Shown piece by piece: positions 1 to 10,899 of a stretch of DNA of 64,000 nt. This DNA is from Clarkia xantiana subsp. parviflora (lineage: Eukaryota > Streptophyta > Magnoliopsida > Myrtales > Onagraceae), in assembly GCA_036873135.1 (NCBI GenBank), contig JAPTYO010000059.1, forward strand, positions 24,999,066-25,063,065, written 5' to 3'. Numbering within the stretch: the stretch's first letter is position 1; each line of letters opens with the position of its first letter. The notes beneath the pieces were generated by a model. The model searched no databases. It was not told the origin of the DNA and saw only the letters and a list, made by a program, of their open reading frames with translations. The translations under genes and the position numbers were made by a program.

Positions 1-226
1 AAGATATTAACATTAATTATAAAAAGAATTAATTTATAACAAAAAATTGGTTACGTAATAGATAGTGCATTCTTTAAATTTAAGGAATATGTTATGTAAA
101 ATAAGTGTGTCCCACTTTTAAGGAATGCTATGTAAAATCAATGTAGCATGTTTTTATACATTTTACATAAAATATGTGTTTAACCAACATTTAAGTAATA
201 CTATGTAATACCATTGTGGATGTTCT
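1..226. mobile_element. PIF/Harbinger-like MITE, right part (copy 1)
   Basis: This is the right-hand portion of the roughly 418-bp MITE that is complete at 12370-12787 and 30799-31215. It has the same internal landmarks in the same order and ends in CCATTGTGGATG, the inverse of the left terminus CATCCACAATGG. The left end lies outside the window. It is more diverged than the other three copies, so it is probably an older insertion. Confidence 0.75.
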
Positions 227-339
227 ATATTATATATCGATAAGTATTCAATAAATACACTAAAAATTATATTTAATTGTAGAAATATTTATATTATATA
301 TCACTTCAAAATATTTATAAGGATTGTTCGTCATTAATA

Positions 340-1010
340 CTTTACTAGAAAAACTTCAATGTAATTAAAAAAAATCTAGTAAGTAAAATGAGTATACATT
401 TATTGATCATTTTATAAGTTGGCTCGTTAAAAATCTTAACAAAAAAACGCGGTGGGACTTTTGTTAATGAAAAAAGAGTGCAGCGCTGTACATTCTCTCG
501 TTGATCACATAATGTCTCTTAGTCTATACATTTCAAGCTCATTTACCAATCTTTTAAATGTTGCAATTAATAAGGCATTCGTGAATAACTCTGCTATATT
601 ATTATTAGAGCGGACTTGTTGAACATTAATGTCACATTTATTTTCAAAATCATGAGTGGAGAATAACTTGAAGAAAATGTGTTTCGTCATATCTCTTTTG
701 ATGTCGTCTTTTTCATCTTAGCAATACATAACACATCTTCCTCATACAATATAATATGTACATATTCATCAAAATGTAAGTTTCGCATCTTTTGGATATG
801 ATGTGTCAATCTTAACTAGACACACTTCTGACTTTGTCTACGTAATGCGATTATTTCCGCATGATTTAAGAATGCATATGCTAATAATTGCTTCATTGAT
901 CGTCATGATATAGTTGTGCTACCATGTGTGAATAAATAACATGTTTGTGATAGACCGTTGTGTGGATCAAATAAATACGATGAATCTAAAAAAAACAATT
1001 AATCCAAATC
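340..1010 (-). pseudogene. Ty1/copia retrotransposon remnant: RNase H C-terminus plus start of 3' LTR
   Basis: Read on the minus strand from about 965 to 505, the sequence gives a decayed copia RNase H domain. Recognisable pieces in order are YLFDPHNG, TTISWRSMKQ, NHAEIIALRRQS, CVWLR, ILYEEDV..CIAKMK and MTKHIFFKLFSTHDFE. They are followed by INVQQVRSNNNIAELFTNAL and ending RLRD. At least one in-frame stop precedes the MTKHI block. Downstream on the minus strand, TGTACAGCGCTGCACTC and a following CCCACCG..TTTTTG stretch resemble the 3' end and LTR start of copia elements. No gag, integrase or second LTR is present. This is a dead fragment and part of no host gene. Confidence 0.8.
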
Positions 1011-1598
1011 TCGATTTATTTTGATAAAATGAGTCCCCGCCATCTGTTCCTCGAAAATATCAGAATATCAACTTAACCCCTGACTAGAAGAAGAAACATT
1101 TATTAATTTATAAGAAGAATATATATTCATTTATTATTGAATAACTTGTTATAGTGTATATGTATTAAAAATTTATAACTCATTTATTACGATATTCAAA
1201 AAAAAAAAAAAAAATATTATAGTAAATTGATAGAAACAAATTTTTTTTATGAAAAGTAAAAGTATATATTCTTATTTTATGACGTGTTTTTTTTCTTTCT
1301 TTTTTAAACTTAAAAAAGAAAGAAAAAAAATAATGTAAGGATTAAATCTGCTACATGGTGCATGTATTTGGAAGGAAAAAATAATGTAAAATTAAATCTA
1401 AACTTCATCGTTACTACTAGTTTGGTCATTGTTATTATTTAATATTATTTATATTTAAGTGGAATTAGATTTTGTTTTAATATACAAATATGTATGTGAA
1501 GATTTATTTAAGTTTATATACATTAGACGGATAGAGTGGACTAAATCTGTTGGTGCATTTTACTTTCAGCCTGTTGGTTCATCTCGTAAATTAAATTA

Positions 1599-1599
<1 letters not shown>
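1011..1599. other. AT-rich intergenic DNA, no feature recognised
   Basis: AT-rich with poly-A and poly-T runs (for example near 1200-1214 and 1280-1330). I see no coding signal, RNA gene or clear transposon end. Confidence 0.6.

Positions 1600-1642
<43 letters not shown>
1600..1642. repeat. (AT)n microsatellite
   Basis: About 21 uninterrupted AT dinucleotides upstream of the MYB-like gene. Confidence 0.95.
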
Positions 1643-1645
<3 letters not shown>

Positions 1646-1649
1646 GACA

Positions 1650-1765
1650 AATTAGAGATATATTCGGATGTGGCTACATATATATATATATATGGGCGAA
1701 AAAGAGATAGATATATATTGGGATGTTGTTACATATATATATATATGGGCGGAAAAGAGACAGTA
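1650..1765 (+). promoter_or_regulatory. Tandemly duplicated promoter segment of the MYB-like gene
   Basis: Two imperfect direct copies of about 58 bp lie side by side. Each has a GATATAT..GGGATGT- or GGATGTGG-like block, then TACATATATATATA, then ATGGGCG(A/G)AAAAGAGA. The TA tracts could serve as TATA boxes, and the second copy lies about 110-130 bp before the chosen ATG. The duplication is seen directly; the promoter role is inferred from position. Confidence 0.55.
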
Positions 1766-1876
1766 TTTAAGTAGAGTTGGGTCGCTCCCGCCAAATCTAC
1801 CCTGCCCTCGCTCTCTAGTTTCCAGTTGGATACGCTGATTCCTCCAACTCCCACTCATCTACAGTCCGCCGTTCCG

Positions 1877-2659
1877 ATGGATGATCCGTCTGTAAATTCT
1901 CCATGGAACCAAAGCTTTATGTCTCTCTTGATGATGGGCGATCAACAGATTCCCCCACCTTCTGATTCGGATCTCTCATCGCCCGACTCCTTCCCAGGAA
2001 GAACCCTAGATCTTGGGGTCATATCGCAGTCAACTCACGAAGAAGACTCCTCCTCGGCCAAATCGCAGTCAACTCGGTCTGATTTGTGGTCTTCAGAGGA
2101 GGAAGAAGCCAATTATCTGGCCTCTCTGGGCCTAGGCGTCACCTCATCGGTGGATGTGGAGGATTCATGGAGCATGATGGAGGATCAGATGCTAAGGACG
2201 GCCATGGCGGATAATATGTTGATGGAGAAGCCCGTTATTGCGTGGGAACGCATTGCTGAAGCGCTGCCTTGGAGAACACCGTTGGAAGTGTTTAATCGGA
2301 CCAATCAGTTGCTTCAAACCATCCAGCGAGATCTCTCCACTGTCATAACAAGTCAGCAGCAGCAGCAGCAACAAAAACAGGCTGCTGTGATCATGTCTCC
2401 TCCTTCTCCAGAAGAAGAAGAAGAAGAAGAAGAAGAAAGACAGCAGAAGCAACAAATTAGGAGGAGAGTGAGGAAAAGGTGGAGTGAAGAAGAAGATGGT
2501 AAGTTTAGGGTTGGGGTTGAGAGGTATGGTTGGGGAAATTGGAAGATGGTGGCTACTTTGATTCCAGGTAGAACAGTGCCTCAAGTAACAAGCCATGCCC
2601 AGATGTATATTAGGAAGCACACCAAACACCCCCTATCATGCATCCCTAAACCAATTTAG
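1877..2659 (+). CDS. MYB/SANT transcription factor, R-R type (DIVARICATA/MYBS-like), single exon
   Basis: This 260-codon protein is probably a nuclear DNA-binding factor. An N-terminal SANT-like segment (about residues 95-150, W..ED..L..A, AWERIAEALPWRTP, EVFNR) is followed by a polyglutamine run and an acidic polyglutamate run. A second MYB repeat lies at about residues 201-250 (KRWSEEEDGKF, YGWGNWKMVATLIPGRTVPQVTSHAQMYI). That order, with a SHAQ motif in the second repeat, is typical of plant R-R type MYBs. The usual SHAQKYF is SHAQMYI here, so the signature is altered. I chose the ATG at 1877; the open frame extends 17 codons upstream but only to a TTG. Many family members have an intron between the repeats and this gene has none. 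The direct targets are unknown. Confidence 0.85.
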   Translation: MDDPSVNSPWNQSFMSLLMMGDQQIPPPSDSDLSSPDSFPGRTLDLGVISQSTHEEDSSSAKSQSTRSDLWSSEEEEANYLASLGLGVTSSVDVEDSWSMMEDQMLRTAMADNMLMEKPVIAWERIAEALPWRTPLEVFNRTNQLLQTIQRDLSTVITSQQQQQQQKQAAVIMSPPSPEEEEEEEEERQQKQQIRRRVRKRWSEEEDGKFRVGVERYGWGNWKMVATLIPGRTVPQVTSHAQMYIRKHTKHPLSCIPKPI

Positions 2660-3129
2660 TTTAATTAATTAGGACCTCTCTAATTAACTATCATGTTTAT
2701 ACACTGTGATTATGATTCTTTACCACACTCATTTCTTCTTCCACTATTTAGATTTTACTGTCTGTCTGTGTATCCATTTGAATCATAATGAATCAATGTA
2801 ATTGCCATCTTTTATGCAATCTTTTATGCTTTGACACTAATATCATATGTTGGACAGCAATTGCAACAACGTGATTTCGTTCCGTTAATTTTAATACTAA
2901 TTTTGAACGACAAATTGAAACACAACGAATTTGATACGTCCAAAAGCTAATCGCAATAAAAAAAATTGAACATACATAATCACAACATAAATAACAAACG
3001 AGTAATGTGGAATAAGAAATAAAAATAGTGTTAGCATGTAATTTGGTTTTACTAAGTGAGATAATAAATCAGAATACATGCATAGAGCCAATTTTACTCT
3101 TAGTATAAGAATAGCAATATATATAACTT
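2660..3129. other. 3' flank of the MYB-like gene, no feature recognised
   Basis: AT-rich sequence that probably includes the 3' UTR. No open frame with coding character was seen. Confidence 0.5.
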
Positions 3130-4000
3130 TTAGGGTTAAAATGATTTTTTTTTTGTCATCTGTTTGACCAAAGTTGGATTTCAGTGCAACATGTTTCTTT
3201 TGTAGACTTTTGGGGCCATATGTTTGCATTTTGTAGACTTTTTGTGCATCTATTAAGTTTGACCATTAAATACTTTTATTTTGTTTTGTTTTGTCCTCCA
3301 ATTTATATTTCTAAGTGTTTATTTTTACAATTTAATCCCTCTTGTTTTCTCTGGTCATCGTCCAAGTCCGCTAGCCACCACCCAAGGTCGCTGACCACCG
3401 CTCAAGGCCGCCAACCACCACGAATCACGAAACGGGGTTGGCAACCACAAATCGAGGTCGACCACCACCAAATTAGGGTCGTCCAACCACCATTTGGGGC
3501 CGACAACCACGAATCGGGGCCCACATCCACCAATTGGCGGAGCCGACAACCATGAATCGGGGCTGACCACCACCAATTGAGGCGGGCCACTACCAATTGG
3601 GGTGGTGGCGTCCGCAATTGGTGGTTGTCGGCCCTGATTTGGTGGTAATTGGCATCTATTCGTGATTTCCGGCTCCGATTTCTGGTGGTTAGCGACCTTG
3701 GGTGGTGGTCGGCAGCCTTATGTGGTGGTCGACAACCTTGGGTGGTAGCCGGCGGACTTGGGTGGTGACAAAAAAACAATAGGGATTAAATTGTAAAAAT
3801 CAAAACTTAGGAATATATATTGGAGGACTAAACTGAAAAAAAAGTATTTAACAGTTAAACTTAACGATCAACTAACAGATGCACAATAGTCAACAAAATG
3901 CAAACATATGACATTAAAAGTCTTAAAAAAAACATACAACACCAAAAGTGTAAAAAAAAACATTTAACATCAAAAGTTAATTTTGATCATAAATATGAAA
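3130..4000. mobile_element. Long fold-back (inverted-repeat) transposon, GC-rich centre
   Basis: The two halves are imperfect reverse complements over roughly 400 bp each. Matching pairs include CATATGTTTGCATTTTGT (about 3220) against ACAAAATGCAAACATATG (about 3893). The block TCCTCCAATTTATATTTCTAAG (positions 3293-3314) also matches its inverse near 3800-3825. The centre (about 3360-3775) is GC-rich and built from degenerate units of CCACCACC plus AAGGTCG. Outer ends are not clean and I found no target duplication, so the borders are approximate. Layout and recurring arm motifs resemble the other fold-back elements here, some of which carry 9-10 bp duplications typical of Mutator-like elements. 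The open frames across the centre are a by-product of the palindrome. Confidence 0.75.
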
Positions 4001-4150
4001 AGACTTTTAATTTTTAATCCTATTTTTTAAATCAAAACATTAGAATTGACGAAAATAACTCAGTTAACATTTTCCAACAGGGTTTGCCAACGACTGTTGT
4101 AGTGTAGTCACCTCCCGAGCCAGATAGTTTCAAATTGAGTGATATTGCCC

Positions 4151-5545
4151 AATTAGAGCACACGGGGCCTGTCACACCCCAAAAAATGTGACATGTTGGG
4201 AAGCACGAATTTGGCTATGATAGACGTGCTTCCCAAGCCCAACAAGCGTTTGGAGGGAAAAAATGGTGAATTGTAGCGGTGTGCAACGTGTTTTGGCAGA
4301 TTTCGTGAAGGATTGATGTTTGACTTATGGGTGAAGACAATGAATATTGATGGTGCAAGGAATGATGTCCAAAGGATGTGAAGGAAGTGTTGGAAAATGT
4401 CTTAGTCCATACTCAAACAACTGCTTTGTAAAGTATCCAGGTGAGTGCACAGCAAGTGCCTCGGTAAGTGCATTCATAACTTGTCTAGTGTGCATAGTCG
4501 AGTGACAGATGAACTGAGCTGGCCCAAGATTTTAGAGTTCGTGTTTGAGTGATCAAGAAGGAATCTTGGAGTGCAAGAAACGTTCTTGATGGCTGCCCCA
4601 AGGTATGCCATTGCCCTTATGCAAGCACAAGCTGCCCCAAGGAAAAAGAAGAGCATAGTGACCAAGGGTATGTGTCTTTTGATGTCCAATTGGAGGGAAT
4701 CCGCCCCAAACCGACTTAGGAGATTTCTTGGACGCCAAGTTACTCTCCTTTTCCGCCCTAATATGAAGTCTTAAGCCCTAAGCAAGATCAAATATGCCCA
4801 AGATAGCCCAATATATGAAGATCAAGTCTGAATATCTCCTAGATGTATATATTGTGATATAGATATATATATATATATGTTTGGTTTGATTGTATGCTAA
4901 TGATATATATATATGATATAAACATACATCATAAGCTAAATATATATTTATTTATGTGGGAATAGATATATATATAGGTGCTGGCTGAAGATATATATTT
5001 ACTTGATAGGATTTGGGTCTAGATATATATCTATATTTAGGAGAGATTTGTGGCAGCCCTTAGGCTATAAAAGGAATTGCTCTCCCTTGTGTTTTGGAGT
5101 GCTTGAGAGCTCCAAAAACGTGAGTAATATGTATGTGAGTGTTAGGTAAGATTTTGCACACCCAACTGTGGCAAAACTGATTAGTGAAAGTGAGCGTCTA
5201 AATTGTGTGGGTGTAATTCAGGCGCGTAACCTTTGTTGAGTATTAAAGACAAGTGTTCCACTATCTTGATTGCTTGGTTTCGTGCTTAACTTGTGTTGCT
5301 GCGTTTTTACCTTGTTTTAGAGACCTTTGCTGAGTGTGTGGACTTCTGTTCGGGATCCTTGGTGCGTTTCTTATCCCTTGTTGCGTTTTGGCTTGTTCGT
5401 GATCTTCTTGGCTGCGTTGGAGTTGGAGTTTTGGCTGGTTGTTGGGAGTGCAATCACGTCAGCAAGTGCTATACTTAGGCGAAAAATAAGCCCTAACTTA
5501 GGCCTTATGATAGGGATTTTATTGGGTGTCTGCGGCAATAACATA
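4151..5545 (+). mobile_element. LTR-like retrotransposon remnant (possible solo LTR)
   Basis: The segment opens with TGTCACACCCC, a common start of plant gypsy LTRs. At about 5064 it contains GGCTATAAAAGG, a good TATA box, followed by a GT-rich leader-like region. No gag or pol coding sequence and no second copy were found. No target duplication could be fixed, so the right border is a guess, set by the transposon that starts at 5556. A host non-coding transcript cannot be excluded. Confidence 0.4.
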
Positions 5546-5555
5546 ATTATTAATT

Positions 5556-6132
5556 AGGGGTGAAACCAAAATCCGATTAGTCCGAAAAATCGGTGAAATC
5601 CGAACCTGTCCGGACTGAAAAAACCGAATCCAAAATATTCGGTTTGGTTTTTGGTGGGATTTTTTTATTCTAGTTCGGTTTTCGGTCCGGTTCGGATTTT
5701 GAGCTTTGAGAACCGTGGGGACCGAACTGACCGTTGTGCTAACTAAATATATACAATATATATATTATGTTAGTTGTTATTAATCAATATAATTAATTAA
5801 TTAGGTTAATATAAATTATGAAATAGACTCTTATGAAGATTATTTTTTCTAATTTTATTTTATAATTTATTTAATTATATTAATTGACGTTATTTTTCAT
5901 TTCGGTTTGATAAATTCTATGAAAATAACGAGAATTTTAAATTGTAATAGTTAATTTTAGATTTTCGGTTTAAACCGAAAACCGAACCGAAAAAATTGTA
6001 CTACCAATGGACGGTTTATTTTTCTTCATACGGTTTTTTGGTCGGATTTTTTAAGGAAAAAACCGGACCGAAAATATAGGTACCTGACCGAACCAATCAA
6101 AAAACCAGTCTGACCGGTCCGGTTTCACCCCT
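5556..6132. mobile_element. Non-autonomous inverted-repeat DNA transposon with perfect 10-bp target duplication
   Basis: Terminal inverted repeats AGGGGTGAAACC and GGTTTCACCCCT bound a 577-bp element. It is flanked on both sides by ATTATTAATT (5546-5555 and 6133-6142). The interior is rich in CCGAA/TTCGG words arranged as an imperfect palindrome, with TCGGTTTAAACCGA near 5965. There is no coding region. The terminus resembles hAT-type MITEs (8-bp duplications) but the duplication is 10 bp, so the superfamily is open. Confidence 0.85.
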
Positions 6133-6149
6133 ATTATTAATTATGACTG

Positions 6150-6600
6150 GCTTTAGTAGGAGGTAAGGGGAAAACAAGCCAAGTCGAGTTGAGTATCCGT
6201 TAAGTTTGATTCGACTTGATTATTATTTTTCAAGCTTGAATGCGAATTTGGTAGAGTTCTAATTTTGAAACTCGAACACGACTCGAATCCAAACTCGATT
6301 CTATAGTCAATTATAATACTATAAATTAATCTTTCTCATGATTAAAAATATCGAGCCGACTCGACTCAACTAAACTCGAATTTAGTTGACTTATATAATA
6401 ATTAATTAATATTAAATGCAAATAATAATAAGAATCAAACTTGACTCGATTAATAACCTCGAAACTCGTTTAGGCTCGCGAGTAACTCGAGCCGAGTGTT
6501 ATCAAGTTTGAGCTCGACATATACCAAGAAGCTTGACTTGAGCTCAGCTTGACTTGATTTTTTTCTAGTTGAATTAGAGTTTTGACCAAATCATGAGTAG
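6150..6600. repeat. Degenerate CTCGA/TCGAG-rich inverted-repeat remnant
   Basis: Many diverged copies of ACTCGA, TCGAGC and TTGACTCGA occur in both orientations, for example near 6270, 6355, 6435, 6490 and 6530. This is a decayed palindromic repeat. A related stretch lies at 26420-26690. No termini or target duplication could be defined. Confidence 0.45.
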
Positions 6601-7273
6601 CTCATAAATAGTTTGACTAGTTTATGCAACAGTCAGAGGCATAGAGAGATCAGGTAACTACTATCAGGACCAGAAAGCTCACATCAGTTTTTAGATTACA
6701 ACAATAATTAATTGAAATGGTTAATATAAATTGATAGATAATTAATTGATAGTTTTGACCAACAAGAAGGAAAATTAAGTGCTAAAAAATCCGAATACAA
6801 AATTATCAAAGCACAAGAGTTTTGAATTTCATGACGTTCTCTTTATTCATTCAAAGTAAAAATTCAGTTATTATATTCGAACCAAATGAATCAAACACAT
6901 TTGGAGATCTCCCATTGTGTTATCTTTCTTTAACTAATATTTTATTTATCTCTTACGTAAATGAAATGGCAACCCGTAAGAAATTATCCACGTAGCATAT
7001 ACTTGATGCAATACAATGCTTGATTGATACCGCTGCCGCCCAAAATCAAATTTCCAGACACTACTTGCCTCGTTGACTCGCGCTTCCTCATTCCCATCCA
7101 GAAAAATAAATGAAAATCTCTGCAATTCTCGTTTCTTCCGCTAGCTGATTCCAGTTTCACCTCAGATCAGCAGAATTTTAGCTAGGTTTTCCGTTGCGCC
7201 TCCGTCAGTACTTGGATTTCTCAGTCGTCGATACTCGATCCATCGGTAGTGTGTCTGAACTGAACCGATATCA

Positions 7274-8196
7274 ATGGGCAAGGACGGGTACCTGCGGATG
7301 AGGACCGATGAAGAAGCCAGGTATCAGATCGGTTCCGACGTGAAGGAACTCAAAGCCGCCGCCTCAAAGCTCATGGCTCACACCATCAAGCTCGTCAGTT
7401 TGGGACTGGGGACCACTTTTCTCGAGTGGATCGCTTCTTTTGCTGCAATGTCTCTTCTTCCACACCAGATTATCAATTCCGATCCATTTGAAGATATACC
7501 TTTTCAATTCAATTGTTTGCGATTAATGATAGTTGTTTAATTTTGTTTTCTTAATTTCTCTCTGTACGTAGCTACTTGCTGATACTGGATCGAACGCATT
7601 GGAAGACGAATATCCTCACTGGACTGTTGATACCTTACATCTTCTTCAGTCTTCCTTCACTGCTGTTCAACATCTTCAGGTCATAATCTTTCAATAGAAA
7701 ACTGAAACAACAAACTAGTTAATCAATCAATTTTGCACTTGCAGTTGAATTTTAACTTCTGTAGCTATTTATGTGCAGGGGACAAATTGGAAAATGGATT
7801 GCTTTCGTTGCTGTCATTTTGAGGCTCTTCTTTCCTCGTCGATTTCCAGGTACTTACTTCATTAGTGATTTAGATTTTTACATCATGAACTGCAGTTTGG
7901 TTTGGGGTGAAGTTGATTTTAATCCAAATTAATGTATTCTAGAATGGCTAGAAATGCCTGCTGCAATGATACTTTTAATAGTAGTCGCCCCGAGTTTATT
8001 CGCGAGCACCTTCAGGAACGATTGGGTTGGAGTTGCGATATGCCTCGCTATCGCGTGCTACCTTCTTCAAGAACACATCAGAGCATCCGGCGGCTTCCGG
8101 AATTCTTTCACAAAAGCTAATGGAATCTCCAACACGGGAGGGATCATCATTTTACTGGTCTATCCCGCTTGGGCTCTTATTACGGACGTACTCTGA
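7274..8196 (+). CDS. COR413PM: COR413-PM, cold-regulated 413 plasma-membrane protein, 4 exons
   Basis: Exons are 7274-7449, 7572-7679, 7779-7849 and 7943-8196, giving 609 nt and 202 residues, the usual length for this family. Phases agree at every junction. The N-terminus MGKDGYLRM..DEEA is followed by KELKAAASKL, then LEWIASFAAIYLLILDRT across intron 1 and IPYIFFSLPSLLFNIFRG across intron 2. The next landmarks are GKWIAFVAVILRLFFPRRFP, EWLEMPAAMILLIVVAP and the family signature CYLLQEHIRASGGFRNSFT. About five hydrophobic segments fit an integral plasma-membrane protein. The family is known for cold, drought and ABA induction. Its biochemical role is not settled, and I see no unambiguous cold-response element in the promoter. 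Donor 1 (AT|GTCTCT) is non-consensus but is required by the frame. Confidence 0.93.
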
Positions 8197-8358
8197 ACAA
8201 ATTCATCATCATCATCTTTGTTTTCAGTATGATGATCATTTGGTTGGTTTTCAGTGTGTTTTGGCTTCTTCAACAGTTGAACTCTTGTATAATACAAATA
8301 ATCAGCTGGACTATGAAAATGAATACATTTGCATTTTATAAGGGGTGTTGCTACAAAC

Positions 8359-8478
8359 TGTGAAATTTTCTGTGAAATTTCTATAGAAAGTGATATAGGG
8401 TCCCACCAAGCACCAATACATTTGTTCATTTACTTTCTCTTACTTACTTTCTATTGAAATTTCACAAGAATTTTCACA
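8359..8478. mobile_element. Short inverted-repeat MITE downstream of COR413
   Basis: A left arm at about 8359-8394 (TGTGAAATTTTCTGTG, then AAATTTCTATAGAAAGT) is mirrored by a right arm at about 8444-8478 (ACTTTCTATTGAAATTTCAC, then AAGAATTTTCACA). The arms enclose about 50 bp. The superfamily is undetermined. It may overlap the 3' UTR. Confidence 0.55.
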
Positions 8479-8879
8479 TTTTAAAGATTTACTCATTTTA
8501 TAATAGTTTCTTTAAGCGAATGTATAAGAAGACATCCCGGCCTATTACTACCTTAGTTAGAAGAATATTGTGCTAATAACAGAAATGCCACATGTTAAAT
8601 TGGTTAAAACACCGTACTAATAATGCAAATGTTACATGTTCAAAACCGAGTCGTTTTGCTAAATATGTATGTTTTTAATCGTAATTACAAAAATAAGCAT
8701 GTAAAGTTGGAAATTCTAACTTTAAGCAAATTCTCATCTCCCGGTCGAGTATTTGACCAAAAGCTCTATAAAAAAAATTATTAAATCGTATAAATGAAAA
8801 AAAAAATATATATGATTCGAAAAATGAAGTAAACTGATTGTCGGCTGCTCAAGAAAAAATTGAAACCTATTGGATTTGG

Positions 8880-9073
8880 ATAGAACTATATCCAGCCTAT
8901 TTAAAAGTAAGCGGCCCAAAGCTCCAAGCCCATCATCACCAGTTGCATCCTTAAACCCTGGAATCAACCTCTCTCTGTTCTTAAGTCGGAGCCTCCTGGA
9001 AACCTAAGACAGCGAGCGAAGCCGAAAGCTACCACTGCCAACGATCTCGGTCTAAGGAGAAGACGAATCAATC
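8880..9073 (+). promoter_or_regulatory. TOM6 promoter / 5' leader with GGCCCA-type motifs
   Basis: AGCGGCCCAAAG and CAAGCCCATC lie about 140-170 bp before the TOM6 ATG. These resemble the site II (TGGGCC/GGCCCA) elements common in plant genes for mitochondrial and housekeeping proteins. The motif is seen; the function is inferred. Confidence 0.45.
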
Positions 9074-9238
9074 ATGTTTCCTGGTATGTTTATGAGGAAG
9101 CCAGACAAGGCGGAGGCCTTGAGGCAGCTCAGGACTCACGTTGCCATGTTCGGTGCCTGGGTCGCGGTCATTCGCGTGACCCCCTACATCCTCCACTACT
9201 TCTGCGAAGAGAAGGATGAGCTCACCCTCGATTTCTAG
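9074..9238 (+). CDS. TOM6: TOM6, small subunit of the mitochondrial outer-membrane import complex
   Basis: This is a 54-residue protein in one coding exon. It starts MFPGMFMRKPDKAEALRQL, continues THVAMFGAWVAVIRVTPYIL and ends in LTLDF, closely matching plant TOM6 homologues in sequence and length. The VAMFGAWVAVIRVTPYIL segment is the single membrane anchor. In the TOM complex, small subunits stabilise the Tom40 channel. The stop codon is followed at once by GTATTG, a good donor. An acceptor TTAGCAG ends at 10771, so a long 3' UTR intron is likely. Confidence 0.92.
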   Translation: MFPGMFMRKPDKAEALRQLRTHVAMFGAWVAVIRVTPYILHYFCEEKDELTLDF

Positions 9239-10771
9239 GTATTGTATCTCAGATTTCTGAAACTTACGACTTTTCATTGTCCAATTGCGTTCCTGAGTTG
9301 TATTAGGTCTCGGATTGAATTGGTTACTTGTTTGTTTGCAATTTTCCTGAGGAAGCTTCATTACTTAGCGCTTGAGAATGAATGAATGAATGAATATATA
9401 ACTTAGAAAGCGGAGATGTTTGGATCGGTTTATACTTATATGAAATAGGATCCATATTGCTTTTACAATTCCCATATTGGGTTATATCTTGATTAGGGCT
9501 CTAGTTATATCGAAAGTACTTGCTTTGTAGCAGTTCTGTAAACTGTAGCTGCCAAGTGCCAATGGAGCCTACAAGAAATAGGATCCCGACTTCATTGTAT
9601 ACTCAATTCTGATAAGTATTAGAGTTTCCAGCAAAAATCAGTCTAGTTTGCAGTGGTTTGATCTATAGAGAAGACTACCTGTGGTGGATCTTTTCATTTT
9701 TATTTGTGGGTAGCATCTCCTGATATATGAAGATATACAGTGCCATTGTTTTAGATATTCTTGCTTCTGCTGAAAATGTCAGTTAGATTGTTAAGATGAT
9801 GTGATTGACCATTGCCTATAAATCAAGGTGAGGAAGTGAAAACTGTCAGTTTGTTCGGTATTGACATGATAAAGAAGGGTCCCCTAGTGCTGAACTCGAT
9901 AGCCTTGGCTTCAGATATATATGTTGGGAGTCAGGAAATAATTGGCCATATCATTCTGGATGTTTTTGATGCACTATTCTTTGAAAGTGCCTGACAAATG
10001 GTGTTGTGAAGTTGTCCTGCTTGTGTCTAAGTAGAACCTTGAAATACGTGCTTGTATTCTGAGGATGAAAGAAACTAGGGTGTCTCTAAATATAGAAACT
10101 AGAGCAAAAGGAGGAATAACACATAATGAGGTGAGCTCATGTAACATGTGCATATGATGAGATGATCTAGCACATACTGACCTGAATCTGTGCATTATTC
10201 TTTGCATGTATGGCTGAGGAAGTAATTGTTGTTGCCAAAATGCCAATAGTAGGTATTTCTAACGATGGTGGAAGCATGTTTGTGTATTATTCGTTGTGCT
10301 TGGTCTATTATTTTATGTGCGTTGCTTCCTTAATGTCATAAGCCAGCTAGTTAATGATTCTTTCCTAAATGACTAATTAAAAAAGGGGTTAAGAACCTAA
10401 AAATAGTCTCAACTATAGGGCATGTTGCTAAAGATTTAAAATGTTGATATTCGGTTTCTCAACTATCATATTTGTTGCTTTTCATTTTTTCCGATTGGTT
10501 TTGAGTTTAAAATTGGCATTTTAAGCAAAAAAAAAGCTATTTTTCACTTTTCTGAAGTATCCGTGATAGCTGAAACACTGAATATCAACATTTTAAATCT
10601 GTGACGTCGATTAGCAACATGGCCTATAGGCTATAGTTGGGACTGTGTTTAGGTTCTTAACCCTTGAAAAAATTGCCCATCAAGAAGAGGTTTGCTTGCT
10701 TGTCCACATTATGTAACTGCTTGCTTTTCAACAGATAAACTAAAGCATGATGCTGTATTGTTTGTTAGCAG
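9239..10771 (+). other. Probable 3' UTR intron of TOM6
   Basis: TAG|GTATTG at the TOM6 stop codon and TTTGTTAGCAG|GAGCCC ending at 10771 would define a 1.5-kb intron in the 3' UTR. A terminal exon to about 10900 would follow. It holds a GAAT/ATGA tetranucleotide run (about 9377-9395) and the inverted-repeat element at 10385-10663. No coding sequence was recognised. RNA reads would be needed to confirm splicing. Confidence 0.4.
10385..10663. mobile_element. Fold-back MITE, 279 bp
   Basis: The left arm GGGTTAAGAACCTAAA..AGTCTCAACTATAGG..CATGTTGCTAA is mirrored at the right by TTAGCAACATGG..CCTATAG..TTTAGGTTCTTAACCC. The end GGGTTAA is shared with other fold-back elements in this window. No convincing target duplication was found. 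Confidence 0.7.
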
Positions 10772-10899
10772 GAGCCCTTCAGTTCACCCAAACCATGTTC
10801 TCCCCTCCACTCGCATTTTCTTCGAGGGATTTGTTGCTGAGAAGAGATTGTGTAATCTTTAGAGAGACCCAATTAATATTACTTTGAATGAGATAATTT

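Noticed and set aside
3184..3779. Open frames on both strands over the GC-rich centre of the 3130-4000 element
   Set aside because: They read through a palindrome of CCACCACC-type units, and the products mirror each other on the two strands. This is low-complexity sequence, not a gene.
9812..9994. 60-codon open frame downstream of TOM6
   Set aside because: Lies in the probable 3' UTR intron, starts at a non-conserved codon and has no recognisable family or splice partners.
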